Positions 26,304 to 35,485 are shown, counted from the first letter of the stretch. The stretch is 64,000 bases of DNA from Mucilaginibacter tolerans (GCF_030519375.1 NZ_JAUMKB010000002.1:186001-250000), one strand, 5' to 3'. Made by a program: numbers and translations. Notes: generated by a model not told the origin, from the letters alone.

Positions 26304-28019
26304 ATGCCGATAGATTCCGTTAATGTCAACAATAAGGCACAGGCAAAAAATACTTATGATGCGATCGTAATAGGGTCGGGTATCAGCGGCGGCTGGGCTG
26401 CCAAAGAACTTACCGAACGTGGCTTAAAAACCATTATGCTGGAACGTGGCCGGAATTTTGAGCACATCAAGGATTATAAAACCGCTACTAACAATCCCTG
26501 GGATTTTGAACACCGCGGGCATGTTACCCAGCAGCAAAAAAAACACCACGCTATAGTGGCAAGGGCATGGGGGCTTAATGAAGGAAACGTTAACTACTGG
26601 GCCGATGACGCGGACGCTCCTTATACCGAAATAAAGCCTTTCAATTGGTGGCGCTCGTATCAGTTAGGCGGCAGGTCTATACTTTGGGGGCGTCAAAGCT
26701 ATCGTTGGAGTGATCTTGACTTCGAAGCAAATCTGAAAGATGGCTGGGCCATCGACTGGCCTATTCGATATAAAGATATTGCCCCCTGGTATGATCATGT
26801 AGAAAAGTTTATTGGCGTAAATGGTTCATTGGAAGGATTAGAACAACTACCGGATGGGCATTTTCTACCAGCTATGCAAATGAACTGTGTTGAAAAGGAT
26901 GTAGCAGACAGAATAAAAAAACACTATAACAATACCCGGCATATGATCATCGGTCGGTCAGCTAATTTAACAGCGCCTATACCCGGTCGTACGCAATGCC
27001 AGTTCCGTAACCGTTGCTGGGAAGGTTGTCCTTTTGGAGGATATTTCAGTACACAATCGTCCACGTTACCCGCAGCTATGAAAACGGGCAACCTGACGGT
27101 AAGACCGTTCTCCATTGTTACCAAAATATTGTATGATCAGAATACCCAAAAAGCTACCGGAGTAGAAATATTAGATGCAGAAACCAATCAAACCTATCAA
27201 TATCACGCAAAAATAGTATTTGTTAATGCCTCAGCTTTGAACAGTGCCTGGGTTTTGATGAATTCAGCAACTGATGTTTGGCCCGATGGATTAGGCAGCA
27301 GCAGCGGAGAATTAGGTCATAACATTATGGATCACCATTATAATTTGGGCGCATCAGGCAAGGTTGAAGGTTACGAGGATAAATATTACTTTGGCAGAAG
27401 GCCGAACGGAATCTATATACCCCGGTTTACTAACCTGTTTGGTGATAAGCGGGATTATCTTCGTGGCTTTGGTTATCAGGGCGGTGCGAGTCGCGAAGGA
27501 TGGAGCCGTAATGTTGCTGAACTAAGTATTGGTGCGAAGTTCAAAGATGAGTTAAGCGAACCAGGGCAATGGACGATGGGCATTGGCGGTTTTGGCGAAT
27601 TGCTGCCATATCATGAAAACAAGATCACATTGGATCACAATAAAAAAGATAAATGGGGTTTACCAGTGTTAGCGATGGATGCTGAAATCAAAGACAATGA
27701 GAAAAAGATGCGCAAAGACATTGTATCTGAAGCCAAAGCGATGCTGGAAGCAGCAGGGGTAAAGGATGTAAAATCGCATGATTTCGGCCACCATGTAGGC
27801 GACGGTATCCATGAGATGGGAACCGCTCGTATGGGCCGCGATCCAAAAACATCGGTACTCAACATGCATAATCAGGTTTGGGACGCTAAAAACGTATTTG
27901 TTACTGACGGCGCTATGATGACTTCATCGGCATGTCAGAACCCATCGTTAACTTATATGGCTATGACTGCCCGTGCCGCAAATTTTGCCGCCGATGAATT
28001 GAAAAAAGGAAATATTTGA
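26304..28019 (+). CDS. GMC-family FAD-dependent oxidoreductase
   Basis: 571 residues. FAD-binding VIGSGISGGWAAKEL is at 22-36 and the conserved Gly-rich LGGRSILWGR at 121-130. The C-terminal GMC part has IHEMGTARMG and CQNPSLTYMAMTARAA. Three cysteines, Cys232, Cys238 and Cys242 (RTQCQFRNRCWEGCPFG), match the spacing of the [3Fe-4S]-binding segment of bacterial FAD glucose dehydrogenases. It has no signal peptide of its own; such enzymes usually travel with a small Tat-bearing subunit, which is missing here. Probable role: oxidation of a sugar hydroxyl, feeding the adjacent DUF1080 and Gfo/Idh proteins. Confidence 0.9.
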   Translation: MPIDSVNVNNKAQAKNTYDAIVIGSGISGGWAAKELTERGLKTIMLERGRNFEHIKDYKTATNNPWDFEHRGHVTQQQKKHHAIVARAWGLNEGNVNYWADDADAPYTEIKPFNWWRSYQLGGRSILWGRQSYRWSDLDFEANLKDGWAIDWPIRYKDIAPWYDHVEKFIGVNGSLEGLEQLPDGHFLPAMQMNCVEKDVADRIKKHYNNTRHMIIGRSANLTAPIPGRTQCQFRNRCWEGCPFGGYFSTQSSTLPAAMKTGNLTVRPFSIVTKILYDQNTQKATGVEILDAETNQTYQYHAKIVFVNASALNSAWVLMNSATDVWPDGLGSSSGELGHNIMDHHYNLGASGKVEGYEDKYYFGRRPNGIYIPRFTNLFGDKRDYLRGFGYQGGASREGWSRNVAELSIGAKFKDELSEPGQWTMGIGGFGELLPYHENKITLDHNKKDKWGLPVLAMDAEIKDNEKKMRKDIVSEAKAMLEAAGVKDVKSHDFGHHVGDGIHEMGTARMGRDPKTSVLNMHNQVWDAKNVFVTDGAMMTSSACQNPSLTYMAMTARAANFAADELKKGNI

Positions 28020-28068
28020 TTTCGGATGTTCGATTTCGGCTTTGTTTAAACGATTATAAATCAATGTT

Positions 28069-28806
28069 ATGAAAACTATAGTATATTATTTAAAAGCTTG
28101 CGCCATTCTACTGATTCTGGTGCAGCTTCCCTACAGTAAATTATTAGCTAAACCTAAAATATTGGTCTTTGCTAAAACAGCCGGCTTTCACCATAACTCT
28201 ATTGCAGTAGGTGTACCTGCTATTATTAAATTAGGACAAGAGAACAATTTTGATGTAGACACCACCACTAATTCTGCCAAATTCACAGCAGCTAACCTAA
28301 AGCAATATGCAGCTGTGATTTTCCTGAGCACAACAGGCGATGTATTGAATGATGAGCAGCAGAAAGCTTTTCAGCAATATATTCGTTCAGGCGGGGGCTT
28401 TGTAGGTGTGCATGCTGCAACTGACACTGAATATGACTGGCCATGGTATGGCGATTTGGTAGGAGCTTATTTTAAAAGTCATCCAAAACAACAAGAAGCA
28501 ACACTACATGTAATTGACCGTGACTTTATCGCAACTAAGCACCTACCCGCAGAATGGAAACGCTTTGACGAATGGTATAACTATAAATACATCGCCAAAG
28601 GCCTGCATGTACTCATCACCATAGATGAAAAGAGTTATACCGGCGGTGAAAATGGCGATAACCACCCTATGGCCTGGTATCATGAGTATGATGGCGGCAG
28701 GGCATTCTATACAGAATTAGGGCACACCGATGAGTCTTATTCTGATCCATTGTATTTGAATCACCTTTTAGGCGGTATCAAATATGCCATGGGAAAGGCC
28801 AGGTAG
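28069..28806 (+). CDS. Secreted ThuA-domain protein
   Basis: A 245-residue protein with an N-terminal hydrophobic leader (about 4-25). The ThuA fold (glutamine-amidotransferase-like) begins at KILVFAKTAGFHHNSIAVG and includes FQQYIRSGGGFVGVHAATDTEYDWPWYGDLVGAYFKSHP. The end is DDHPMAWYHEYDGGRAFYTELGH-like with the family signature GGRAFYTELGH. Related proteins are linked to disaccharide use, including 3-ketotrehalose metabolism. It follows the GMC gene by 49 nt in the same cluster. The catalytic activity is not settled. Confidence 0.88.
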   Translation: MKTIVYYLKACAILLILVQLPYSKLLAKPKILVFAKTAGFHHNSIAVGVPAIIKLGQENNFDVDTTTNSAKFTAANLKQYAAVIFLSTTGDVLNDEQQKAFQQYIRSGGGFVGVHAATDTEYDWPWYGDLVGAYFKSHPKQQEATLHVIDRDFIATKHLPAEWKRFDEWYNYKYIAKGLHVLITIDEKSYTGGENGDNHPMAWYHEYDGGRAFYTELGHTDESYSDPLYLNHLLGGIKYAMGKAR

Positions 28807-28929
28807 AAGATTTGAAATAATTTTAAAAAGATTGTTACACTTATATAAAATATTTGGTTTCTCCCTCTAAAACATTAATTTGCGAAGTAAATCCCAACTA
28901 TAAAATCTTTTCAAAAAAATTATTTCCAA

Positions 28930-30870
28930 ATGAAGAAACTTTTAGGATTGCTATGCTTAAGCTTTATTGCTTTGCATTCATTCGGCCAAAGCAACAGGGA
29001 TGGCAATATTGCCATCATTCCGGAGCCTGTATCGCTCACTCAAAAAGAAGGTGAGTTTACTTTACCCAAAAGAGTTATTATCGAAACGGCTACCGGACCT
29101 GAGATGAAACAGATTATTGCTACACTTCGTGAGCGTTTTTCAGTGCCAACAGGCTCAAAGGTTGTTGTTTTAAGTAATGCACAAGCAGCCACCATCAAAC
29201 TCATATTAAATAAGAAAGCTGATGATGCCTTAGGTAAAGAAGGCTATAACCTGGCAGTAACCCCTAAGGGTATTTTCATAAAGGCCAATGGACCAGCAGG
29301 TTTGTTCTATGGGGCTCAAACTTTAGTTCAATTATTCCCTAAAGAAATCGTAAGCAATAAATATGTGGCCAATGTAAGCTGGATGGCGCCCTGTGTGGAG
29401 ATTACCGACTATCCGCGTTTTAAATGGAGAGGCTTGATGTTTGATGTGGCCCGTCACTTCTTTACCAAGGCCGAGGTTGAACAATACATCGACAACATGG
29501 TGAAGTACAAAATGAATTTGTTGCATTTACACCTAACCGATGATGAAGGCTGGAGAATAGAAATCAAAAGCTTACCACGCTTAACTACAGTTGGTGCTTA
29601 TAACGTAAAAAAAGTAGGTTATTTTGGCAACTTCTCTCCACCGGGACCTGACGAACCGCGCGACTACGGGGGCTTTTATACACAAAAGGACATAAAAGAA
29701 ATAGTACAATATGCAAAGGATAGGTTTGTAGATATCCTTCCTGAAATTGACGTACCGGGCCATAGTTTGGCAGCTGTAGTTGCTTATCCGGAATTATCCT
29801 GTACCCCGGGAGCTGATAAATACCAGGTAAGATCGGGAGAGCACTTTATGAACTTCAGCAAAGACGGCATTAAAGCAGGTATAGATAATACGTTGTGCCC
29901 TGCGAATGAAAAGGTTTACGATTTCCTGGATAAAGTATTAACCGAAGTAGCTCAACTATTTCCATTCGGTTATATCCATATGGGTGGCGATGAGTGTGCC
30001 AAAAATTTCTGGGAGCAAAGCGATGCGATTAAAGCACTGATGCAAAAAGAAAACCTAAAAACCCAGGAAGAAGTACAAAGTTATTTTGAAAAACGTATTG
30101 AGAAGATCGTAGAATCAAAAGGCAAAAAGTTTATGGGCTGGGACGAGATCTTGGAAGGCGGGCTTGCACCTGATGCCATAGTGATGAGCTGGAGGGGTAT
30201 GAAAGGCGGTATTCAGGCTGCAAAGATGGGCCATGAGGTGGTAATGAGTCCGACCACTTTTGCTTACCTGGATTACATGAACGGAGACCCTGCAATTGAG
30301 CCGCGTGTTTATTCAACTCTTCGCCTGAACAAAGCTTACCAATTTGATCCAGCACCTGATAGCGTTGATTCTAAACTGATCATTGGAGGACAGGCAAACT
30401 TATGGACCGAACAGGTGTATAATACCCGTCACCTCGAATACATGACCTGGCCCCGTGCTTTTGCTATTGCTGAAGCGGTTTGGTCGCCCAAATCGGTTCG
30501 TAATTTTGATGACTTTGCTAGCCGTGTTGAAAAGCACTTTGACCGCTTTGATGTAGCGCAAACCAAATATGCGCCAAGCGTGTACGACCCAATCTTTACA
30601 GCAAAAATTGGAGCTGACACCACTAAGACAGAAGTAGAATTATCGACCGAGGTAAAAGGGCTGGATATTCATTATACATTTGATAATTCGTTCCCTGACC
30701 AGTTCTATCCGAAATACACTGCACCATTATTAGTACCAACGGATGCCTATATGTTGCGCGTAATTACATACAAAGGTGATAAACCTGTTGGCCGTTTAAT
30801 CACTATCACTGTTGATGAACTTAAAAAACGGGCAAAGTCAAAAAGGAACTATCCGAATAATGATGACTGA
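28930..30870 (+). CDS. Beta-N-acetylhexosaminidase (GH20)
   Basis: 646 residues with a signal peptide ending near SFGQ (20). An N-terminal GH20b domain leads into the catalytic barrel, which has WRGLMFDVARHFF (166-178) and HLHLTDDEGWRIEI. The catalytic pair Asp354-Glu355 lies in HMGGDECAKNFW (350-361), and LTEVAQLFPFG precedes it. Residues about 560-640 form a chitobiase-type C-terminal Ig-like domain. It cleaves terminal N-acetylhexosamines, for example from chitin fragments or peptidoglycan or glycan chains. It lies 123 nt after ThuA and may have its own promoter. Confidence 0.93.
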   Translation: MKKLLGLLCLSFIALHSFGQSNRDGNIAIIPEPVSLTQKEGEFTLPKRVIIETATGPEMKQIIATLRERFSVPTGSKVVVLSNAQAATIKLILNKKADDALGKEGYNLAVTPKGIFIKANGPAGLFYGAQTLVQLFPKEIVSNKYVANVSWMAPCVEITDYPRFKWRGLMFDVARHFFTKAEVEQYIDNMVKYKMNLLHLHLTDDEGWRIEIKSLPRLTTVGAYNVKKVGYFGNFSPPGPDEPRDYGGFYTQKDIKEIVQYAKDRFVDILPEIDVPGHSLAAVVAYPELSCTPGADKYQVRSGEHFMNFSKDGIKAGIDNTLCPANEKVYDFLDKVLTEVAQLFPFGYIHMGGDECAKNFWEQSDAIKALMQKENLKTQEEVQSYFEKRIEKIVESKGKKFMGWDEILEGGLAPDAIVMSWRGMKGGIQAAKMGHEVVMSPTTFAYLDYMNGDPAIEPRVYSTLRLNKAYQFDPAPDSVDSKLIIGGQANLWTEQVYNTRHLEYMTWPRAFAIAEAVWSPKSVRNFDDFASRVEKHFDRFDVAQTKYAPSVYDPIFTAKIGADTTKTEVELSTEVKGLDIHYTFDNSFPDQFYPKYTAPLLVPTDAYMLRVITYKGDKPVGRLITITVDELKKRAKSKRNYPNNDD

Positions 30871-30873
30871 TAA

Positions 30874-30901
30874 AAAAGCCCTGGAAAATTCCGGGGCTTT
30901 T
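30874..30901. terminator. Bidirectional terminator after the hexosaminidase gene
   Basis: AAAGCCCTGG and CCGGGGCTTT form a stem with one G-U pair around AAAATT. T-runs follow on both strands, suiting the converging genes ending at 30870 and 30950. Confidence 0.75.
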
Positions 30902-30949
30902 ACTCGAATCTTTCGGACTTGCCAACTTTCTGCCTTTCCGGCTAGCTCA

Positions 30950-31177
30950 TTAAAACTGGGTCAATTGCCAGCGCAGCTGATCGATCTGATCTCCGATAAG
31001 TTGAACATTTTCAGCAGTTAATTCAGCCTTGGAATACTCTTCCAATTGCCAGCCGCCACCTACTTTGCGTATATAACCGATAAACGAATGATCGAGGCTT
31101 ATCTGGTAATAGTCTTTTTGCAGTTGTTTCACCTTTACCAGTTTATCACTACTAAAAGGTATAATGTGTTCGGTCAT
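30950..31177 (-). CDS. Small conserved-looking protein, unknown
   Basis: A 75-residue protein starting MTEHIIPFSSDKLVKVKQLQ, with strand-like YYQISLDHSFIGYIRK and a helical acidic end. It has no signal or domain I recognise. Its start lies 3 nt after the end of the pentapeptide-repeat gene on the same strand, so the two are probably co-transcribed. Amphipathic pattern and tight spacing support a real gene. Confidence 0.65.
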   Translation of the reverse strand: MTEHIIPFSSDKLVKVKQLQKDYYQISLDHSFIGYIRKVGGGWQLEEYSKAELTAENVQLIGDQIDQLRWQLTQF

Positions 31178-31180
31178 AGG

Positions 31181-31753
31181 TTAATCAATTACCAGGTTGT
31201 ATTTAAGAAGTAAACCATTCAAAGCATCGGCACTAAATTTGGCTTTATTAATGGTATTATTTTCAGGGTCGATGTTAAAATTATAAGCCGAACGCAGATC
31301 AGCTCCTTTTAATATCGTCCGGTTAAAAATAGCGCGGTTCAGGTTACACTTCTGAAATACCGCATTGGTCAGATCAGCCTCGCTGAAATCAGCCTCTTCA
31401 AAAGAGCAGTCGTCGAAAGTTGTTCCTTTTAATTTCTTTTTATGCCATACTGTATAATCGAGCACACATTTTTTGAAGCTTACTTCAAGCGAAAAGCTGC
31501 TGCTTTCCCCGAAGTTGACACCTGTTATTTTGCAGTCTTTAAACTCGACTCCCTGTAAACCGGTCTGGGTTAATTTGATAAGCGACAGGTTACAAGTATC
31601 CATGACACAATTAATAAAGGTGAGGTGTGAAAGGTTGGCGTAGGAGAAATCGCAATTTACAAACTGGCAATCTTCAAAGGTACGCTCGGTGCCTTCAATA
31701 TCAGCCGCCGTTATGTTTTTAAAAGTCGTACTCTCCTCAAATTTATGTTCCAT
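31181..31753 (-). CDS. Pentapeptide-repeat protein
   Basis: 190 residues from the ATG at 31753, chosen because MEHKFEESTTFKNI matches how such proteins usually begin; an ATG at 31834 would add 27 residues. The body is a run of A(D/N)LxX-type repeats, such as VNCDFSYANLSHLTFINCVM, LIKLTQTGLQGVEF and EADFSEADLTNAVFQKCNLN, folding as a right-handed beta-helix. The family includes DNA-mimicking gyrase protectors (Qnr/MfpA) and proteins of unknown role. No function can be assigned. The small gene at 30950 follows. Confidence 0.85.
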   Translation of the reverse strand: MEHKFEESTTFKNITAADIEGTERTFEDCQFVNCDFSYANLSHLTFINCVMDTCNLSLIKLTQTGLQGVEFKDCKITGVNFGESSSFSLEVSFKKCVLDYTVWHKKKLKGTTFDDCSFEEADFSEADLTNAVFQKCNLNRAIFNRTILKGADLRSAYNFNIDPENNTINKAKFSADALNGLLLKYNLVID

Positions 31754-31883
31754 TGTACCAGTAAATGCCGTTTCGGGGACGGCTCCGAAATTAAGAAAAG
31801 TATCGTGGTTATTGGTCGAATCAAAAAATATCATCGCATTTATTTCTTAACCTACATTAAGTGTGCAGGACTGAATTGTGGGG

Positions 31884-31891
31884 TAAATTTG
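31884..31891 (+). promoter_or_regulatory. Probable -7 promoter element for the VOC-hydrolase pair
   Basis: TAAATTTG exactly fits the Bacteroidetes -7 consensus TAnnTTTG, 36 nt before the ATG at 31927. The matching -33 element is not clear. Confidence 0.4.
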
Positions 31892-31926
31892 TATAACAAA
31901 AACAAACAGGAGTAAAGCTTAATAAA

Positions 31927-32862
31927 ATGAACAATAGAATTAAAGGCATACATCATATCACTGCAATTGCAGGAAATGCTAAAAAGAATTTTGATTTTTA
32001 TACACGTGTCCTTGGTTTACGTATGGTAAAGAAAACTGTAAACTTTGATGATCCGCACACTTACCATTTTTATTATGGTGACAAAGTAGGAACTCCCGGT
32101 ACTATTTTGACCTTCTTCCCATGGGAAGGCATACAAACTGGTCGCAGGGGAGCAAGACAGGTAACTGAGATTGGTTATTCTGTTCCGGAAGGTAGTTTGG
32201 GTTTCTGGGTAAAACGTTTGGATGAAAACAATGTGATTTATAACAAACCATCTGCAAAGTTTGGCGACGAATATGTTTCGTTTCTTGATCCTGACGGGTT
32301 AAAATTTGAACTGACTGTGCCAAAACGACCTGACACCCGGGAACCATGGACCATTGATGAAGTTGCCGCTGAAAACGCTACCCGTGGCTTTCATCACATC
32401 ACTATAACCTCCAATAAGATGGATGCAACAGCTAAAATATTGACTGATGTGTTTGGATATAAATTATTGGAGCAGGAGGTAAATCGTTATCGTTTCGTGA
32501 CTGATGCAGTAGAAAATGCAGCCATAGTTGACATCGTGGAGATTCCAGCTGAAATAGCCGGTCATGTTGCCGGCGGTTCAGTTCACCACGTGGCTTTCCG
32601 TGTGGAGAATGAAGAAGTATTGATGCAATACCGCGAAAAGATCGTGAATATGGGTTTGAATATTACTGAGAAGATCGATCGTAACTATTTCTATTCGCTT
32701 TATTTCCGTGAACCGGGCGGCGTATTGTTTGAAATTGCTACGGATAATCCAGGTTTTTCGGTTGATGAGCCGGTTGCTGAATTGGGCAATGGTTTAAAAT
32801 TACCTGCGCAATATGAGGCCTACCGCAATGAAATCGAACAAAGTTTGCCAAAATTAGCCTGA
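31927..32862 (+). CDS. Ring-cleaving dioxygenase-like VOC protein (MhqO type)
   Basis: A 311-residue protein with two glyoxalase/VOC modules: GIHHITAIAGNAKKNFDFYT at the start and GFHHITITSNKMDATAKIL at about 153. Metal-binding positions include the paired histidines of GIHHI and SVHHVAF, and the late GVLFEIATDNPGF. These match the Bacillus MhqA/MhqO-like ring-cleaving enzymes involved in quinone response. The next gene, a MhqD-like hydrolase, begins 1 nt after its stop, which strengthens the Mhq interpretation. Substrate is not proven. Confidence 0.87.
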   Translation: MNNRIKGIHHITAIAGNAKKNFDFYTRVLGLRMVKKTVNFDDPHTYHFYYGDKVGTPGTILTFFPWEGIQTGRRGARQVTEIGYSVPEGSLGFWVKRLDENNVIYNKPSAKFGDEYVSFLDPDGLKFELTVPKRPDTREPWTIDEVAAENATRGFHHITITSNKMDATAKILTDVFGYKLLEQEVNRYRFVTDAVENAAIVDIVEIPAEIAGHVAGGSVHHVAFRVENEEVLMQYREKIVNMGLNITEKIDRNYFYSLYFREPGGVLFEIATDNPGFSVDEPVAELGNGLKLPAQYEAYRNEIEQSLPKLA

Positions 32863-32863
32863 A

Positions 32864-33490
32864 ATGTACACGCATAGTAAACAGATTATTACAGCAGGTG
32901 TGCCTGTTAGCCAGGCTAAAAAGGCACTGATCATGATACACGGCAGGGGAGCATCCGCTAATAGCATATTATCATTAGCTGACCACCTCACCTTGCCTAC
33001 CAATATGACGATCATCGCACCGCAGGCAAACAACAATACCTGGTACCCGTATGGTTTTATGGCCCCGGCTGCGAATAATGAACCGGCTCTAAGTTCAGCC
33101 CTATCTCTGATCAATGAGGTAGTAGAGGATCTGGTAAAGCAAGGTATCGGGAGAAACAACATCTACTTTTTGGGCTTTTCTCAGGGTGCATGTTTAACGC
33201 TGGAGTATGTGGCGCGTCACGGTCAGCAGTATGGAGGCGTGATGGCATTTACTGGCGGTTTGATAGGACAGGAACTGAAACTATCAAATTATTCAGGCGA
33301 TTTTGCACAAACGCCGATATTGATGGCCACTGGAGATCCTGATCCGCATGTACCAGTGAGCAGAGTAGAGGAGACCGTTGCTCAACTCACAAAAATGAAT
33401 GCTAATGTGCTGTTTAAAGTATATAAAGGTCGTCCGCATACTATTACGCAGGATGAACTGGATCTGGCTGAACAGCATGTGTTAAAATAA
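32864..33490 (+). CDS. Alpha/beta hydrolase (MhqD/carboxylesterase-like)
   Basis: 208 residues, cytoplasmic. The phospholipase/carboxylesterase fold begins KALIMIHGRGASANSI, with the nucleophile in GFSQGA and the catalytic Asp in ATGDPDPHVP and His in KGRPHTI. Length is the normal 200-220. Coupled to the VOC gene and resembling Bacillus mhqD next to mhqO, it may help detoxify quinones or other electrophiles. That role is inferred from pairing. Confidence 0.87.
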   Translation: MYTHSKQIITAGVPVSQAKKALIMIHGRGASANSILSLADHLTLPTNMTIIAPQANNNTWYPYGFMAPAANNEPALSSALSLINEVVEDLVKQGIGRNNIYFLGFSQGACLTLEYVARHGQQYGGVMAFTGGLIGQELKLSNYSGDFAQTPILMATGDPDPHVPVSRVEETVAQLTKMNANVLFKVYKGRPHTITQDELDLAEQHVLK

Positions 33491-33516
33491 AAAAGTTGAT
33501 TTTCCATTGAAACTTT

Positions 33517-33553
33517 ATAGCGACGGGGCTAAAAAAAACCGTCGCTATTTTTT
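33517..33553 (+). terminator. Rho-independent terminator
   Basis: Ten-base perfect stem ATAGCGACGG (33517-33526) and CCGTCGCTAT (33539-33548), followed by a run of T. It ends the VOC-hydrolase transcript. Confidence 0.85.
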
Positions 33554-33589
33554 TGCTCATACTTTAAGCTTCATGGTTATCTTTAGCCC

Positions 33590-34180
33590 ATGGAGGCAAC
33601 AAACCTGATTCTAACTAATATTTCCGGATATATTCATCTGAATGAATCAGAGAAAGAGTTTTTCGTTTCGTTGCTGAAACCGATGAGACTGAAGCGCAAG
33701 CAAATGCTGTTGAAGACAGGAGATATATGCCGCTATTCATCATTTGTTATTCAGGGTTGTTTAAGAGGTTATTCTGTCGATGAAAACGGATATGAACATG
33801 TACTGAATTTTGCGCCTCGGAATTGGTGGATAGCCGATATGTACAGCCTTATTACACAAAAGCCCGGTATATTGAATATCGAAGCACTTGAGGACACGGA
33901 GATACTGACTTTATCAAAGATCCACCAGGAAGAATTGTATATCAAAGTTCCTGTCTTTGAACGTTTCTTTCGCATTATTACAGAAAACTCTTTGGTATCA
34001 TACCAACAGCGACTGCTTGATAATCTGAGCCTCACTGCGCAAGAGCGTTACAATAACTTCTGCAAACGTTACCCTACGCTTATTACTACCTTGCCATCCA
34101 AACAAATAGCCTCCTACATTGGTGTAACGCCTGAGTTTTTTAGCAAGATGAAGCACAAGCTATTGTTAAAAAAATCATAA
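33590..34180 (+). CDS. Crp/Fnr-family transcriptional regulator
   Basis: 196 residues with an N-terminal cyclic-nucleotide-binding-like domain (about 30-125: LLKTGDICRYSSFVIQGCLRGY, EHVLNFAPRNWWIADMYSLI) and a short C-terminal helix-turn-helix (SKQIASYIGVTPEFFSKMKHK). It is shorter than E. coli Crp (210) and ends soon after the recognition helix. The RGExxxxxxR-type cAMP loop is absent, so cAMP is unlikely to be its signal. The DinB gene follows 70 nt downstream, a possible target. Confidence 0.88.
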   Translation: MEATNLILTNISGYIHLNESEKEFFVSLLKPMRLKRKQMLLKTGDICRYSSFVIQGCLRGYSVDENGYEHVLNFAPRNWWIADMYSLITQKPGILNIEALEDTEILTLSKIHQEELYIKVPVFERFFRIITENSLVSYQQRLLDNLSLTAQERYNNFCKRYPTLITTLPSKQIASYIGVTPEFFSKMKHKLLLKKS

Positions 34181-34250
34181 CATAAAAGTTTACACAAGCA
34201 TGTCTGTAATTAATACAGATATGATCCATATTTGATAAAAAACTAAGATT

Positions 34251-34754
34251 ATGAGTACAAATATTATAGTTTCCGAGAAAGAGCTGTTTATCAAAATGGT
34301 CATGTCAAACTGGAATCTTCAAGTGAGCCGGATGAACGGCGTACTGGCCAAACTAAGCGATGAAGAACTATCAGCTCCAACAGCGCCTGAACGCAATACT
34401 GGCGTTTATTTATTAGGTCATTTAGCAGCTGTCAGTGATGGCATGTTTACCATTCTGGGCATTGGTAAAAGACTTAACCCGGCAATGGATGAATTATTTT
34501 TGCATAATCCTGAAGAGTCGGGTCTGGAAAAACCATCGATTGCCGAATTAAAAGAATACTGGAATAAAGTAAATGAATTACTTTCTGAAAAAATAAATCA
34601 GATAGCTCCAGAGGAGTGGTTTACACGTCATACAGCTGTTACAGAAGAGGATTTCGCAAAAGAACCTCACCGCAATAAACTGAATATTGTGATTAACCGA
34701 ACCAATCACCTGAGTTACCATTTGGGGCAATTGGTTTACCTGTTAAAGAAATAA
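34251..34754 (+). CDS. DinB-family protein
   Basis: 167 residues of a four-helix bundle. Conserved His residues appear in YLLGHLAAVSDG and NHLSYHLGQLVYLL, positions that form a metal site in DinB/YfiT-like proteins. The fold is shared by many bacterial thiol-dependent transferases and stress-induced proteins, so the activity here is unknown. Its neighbour upstream is the Crp/Fnr regulator. Confidence 0.85.
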   Translation: MSTNIIVSEKELFIKMVMSNWNLQVSRMNGVLAKLSDEELSAPTAPERNTGVYLLGHLAAVSDGMFTILGIGKRLNPAMDELFLHNPEESGLEKPSIAELKEYWNKVNELLSEKINQIAPEEWFTRHTAVTEEDFAKEPHRNKLNIVINRTNHLSYHLGQLVYLLKK

Positions 34755-34797
34755 TCGAAATAAGCTATTTTCTGTGTAAATTCGGGTGATACTTAAT

Positions 34798-35259
34798 ATG
34801 AAGAAAACATTACCCGGATTTTTTATTTTATTACTTGTCCTAATTTCATCCAGTTGCAGTAAGAAACTGTACACCCATAAGCAGGTGATGCAAAGCTTTC
34901 ATACGAAGGATGATGTTTTTAAGCGGTTCGGCAATCCGGATATCAAAAGAATGGCGGATAGTACGGAAATATGGATCTATAATCATGACGTGAGCGGTAA
35001 AACCACACTGGCATTAGCCAAAAATCAACCAGTTAATGATACCACTCATACTTCAACAGCAATCCCCTCCAATATTTATGTCAATTTCATTTTCGATCGC
35101 ACCGGCAACATCATAGGCTATAAAAGCAACGGCGTAGATTTAAGCTATACAAAAAAAATATCAGCCATTACTAATATTCTGAATGTGTTAGGGGCGGTTG
35201 CTATAGTAGCCGTCGTTATTGGTATTGATGCTTATAGCAACGGCGACTTTAGTTTTTAA
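34798..35259 (+). CDS. Predicted lipoprotein, BamE/SmpA-like repeat region possible
   Basis: 153 residues from the ATG at 34798 (an earlier ATG at 34786 adds 4 residues). The signal ends in the lipobox LISSSC. The mature part reads HKQVMQSFHTKDDVFKRFGNP and TEIWIYNHDVSG, which resembles the short alpha-beta pattern of BamE/SmpA-like lipoproteins, though this is tentative. A C-terminal hydrophobic stretch (LGAVAIVAVVIGI) follows. It ends 1 nt before the end of the opposite iron-sulfur gene. Confidence 0.7.
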   Translation: MKKTLPGFFILLLVLISSSCSKKLYTHKQVMQSFHTKDDVFKRFGNPDIKRMADSTEIWIYNHDVSGKTTLALAKNQPVNDTTHTSTAIPSNIYVNFIFDRTGNIIGYKSNGVDLSYTKKISAITNILNVLGAVAIVAVVIGIDAYSNGDFSF

Positions 35260-35260
35260 A

Positions 35261-35485
35261 TTATCTTTCGTTGTTTCTATAGTAAGATAAAGCACCAGAG
35301 GGACATTGGTTCACCTGGTTTGCAATTGTTTCTGCATCAGCACCGGTTATATTGATCCAGGGTTTCTGCTGTAGATTGAAAACAGCAGGAAGACCATTAA
35401 CGCATCTGGCAGAATGGGCACATAGATGTGGCTGCCAAACCACCGTTATTTCACCATTGTCATATTTCTTGATATTGTCTTCCAT
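35261..35485 (-). CDS. Small [4Fe-4S] mono-cluster protein (Fer4_19-like)
   Basis: 74 residues from the ATG at 35485; the frame also opens at a GTG two codons upstream. It has the divergent single-cluster pattern WQPHLCAHSARCVNGLP and QVNQCPSGALSY, with Cys-x5-Cys and a later Cys-Pro. Such proteins bind one [4Fe-4S] cluster, often as electron-transfer or accessory units. It is divergent from the Rieske oxygenase by only about 40 nt and may share a control region, perhaps serving as its electron donor; that is speculation. Confidence 0.85.
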   Translation of the reverse strand: MEDNIKKYDNGEITVVWQPHLCAHSARCVNGLPAVFNLQQKPWINITGADAETIANQVNQCPSGALSYYRNNER

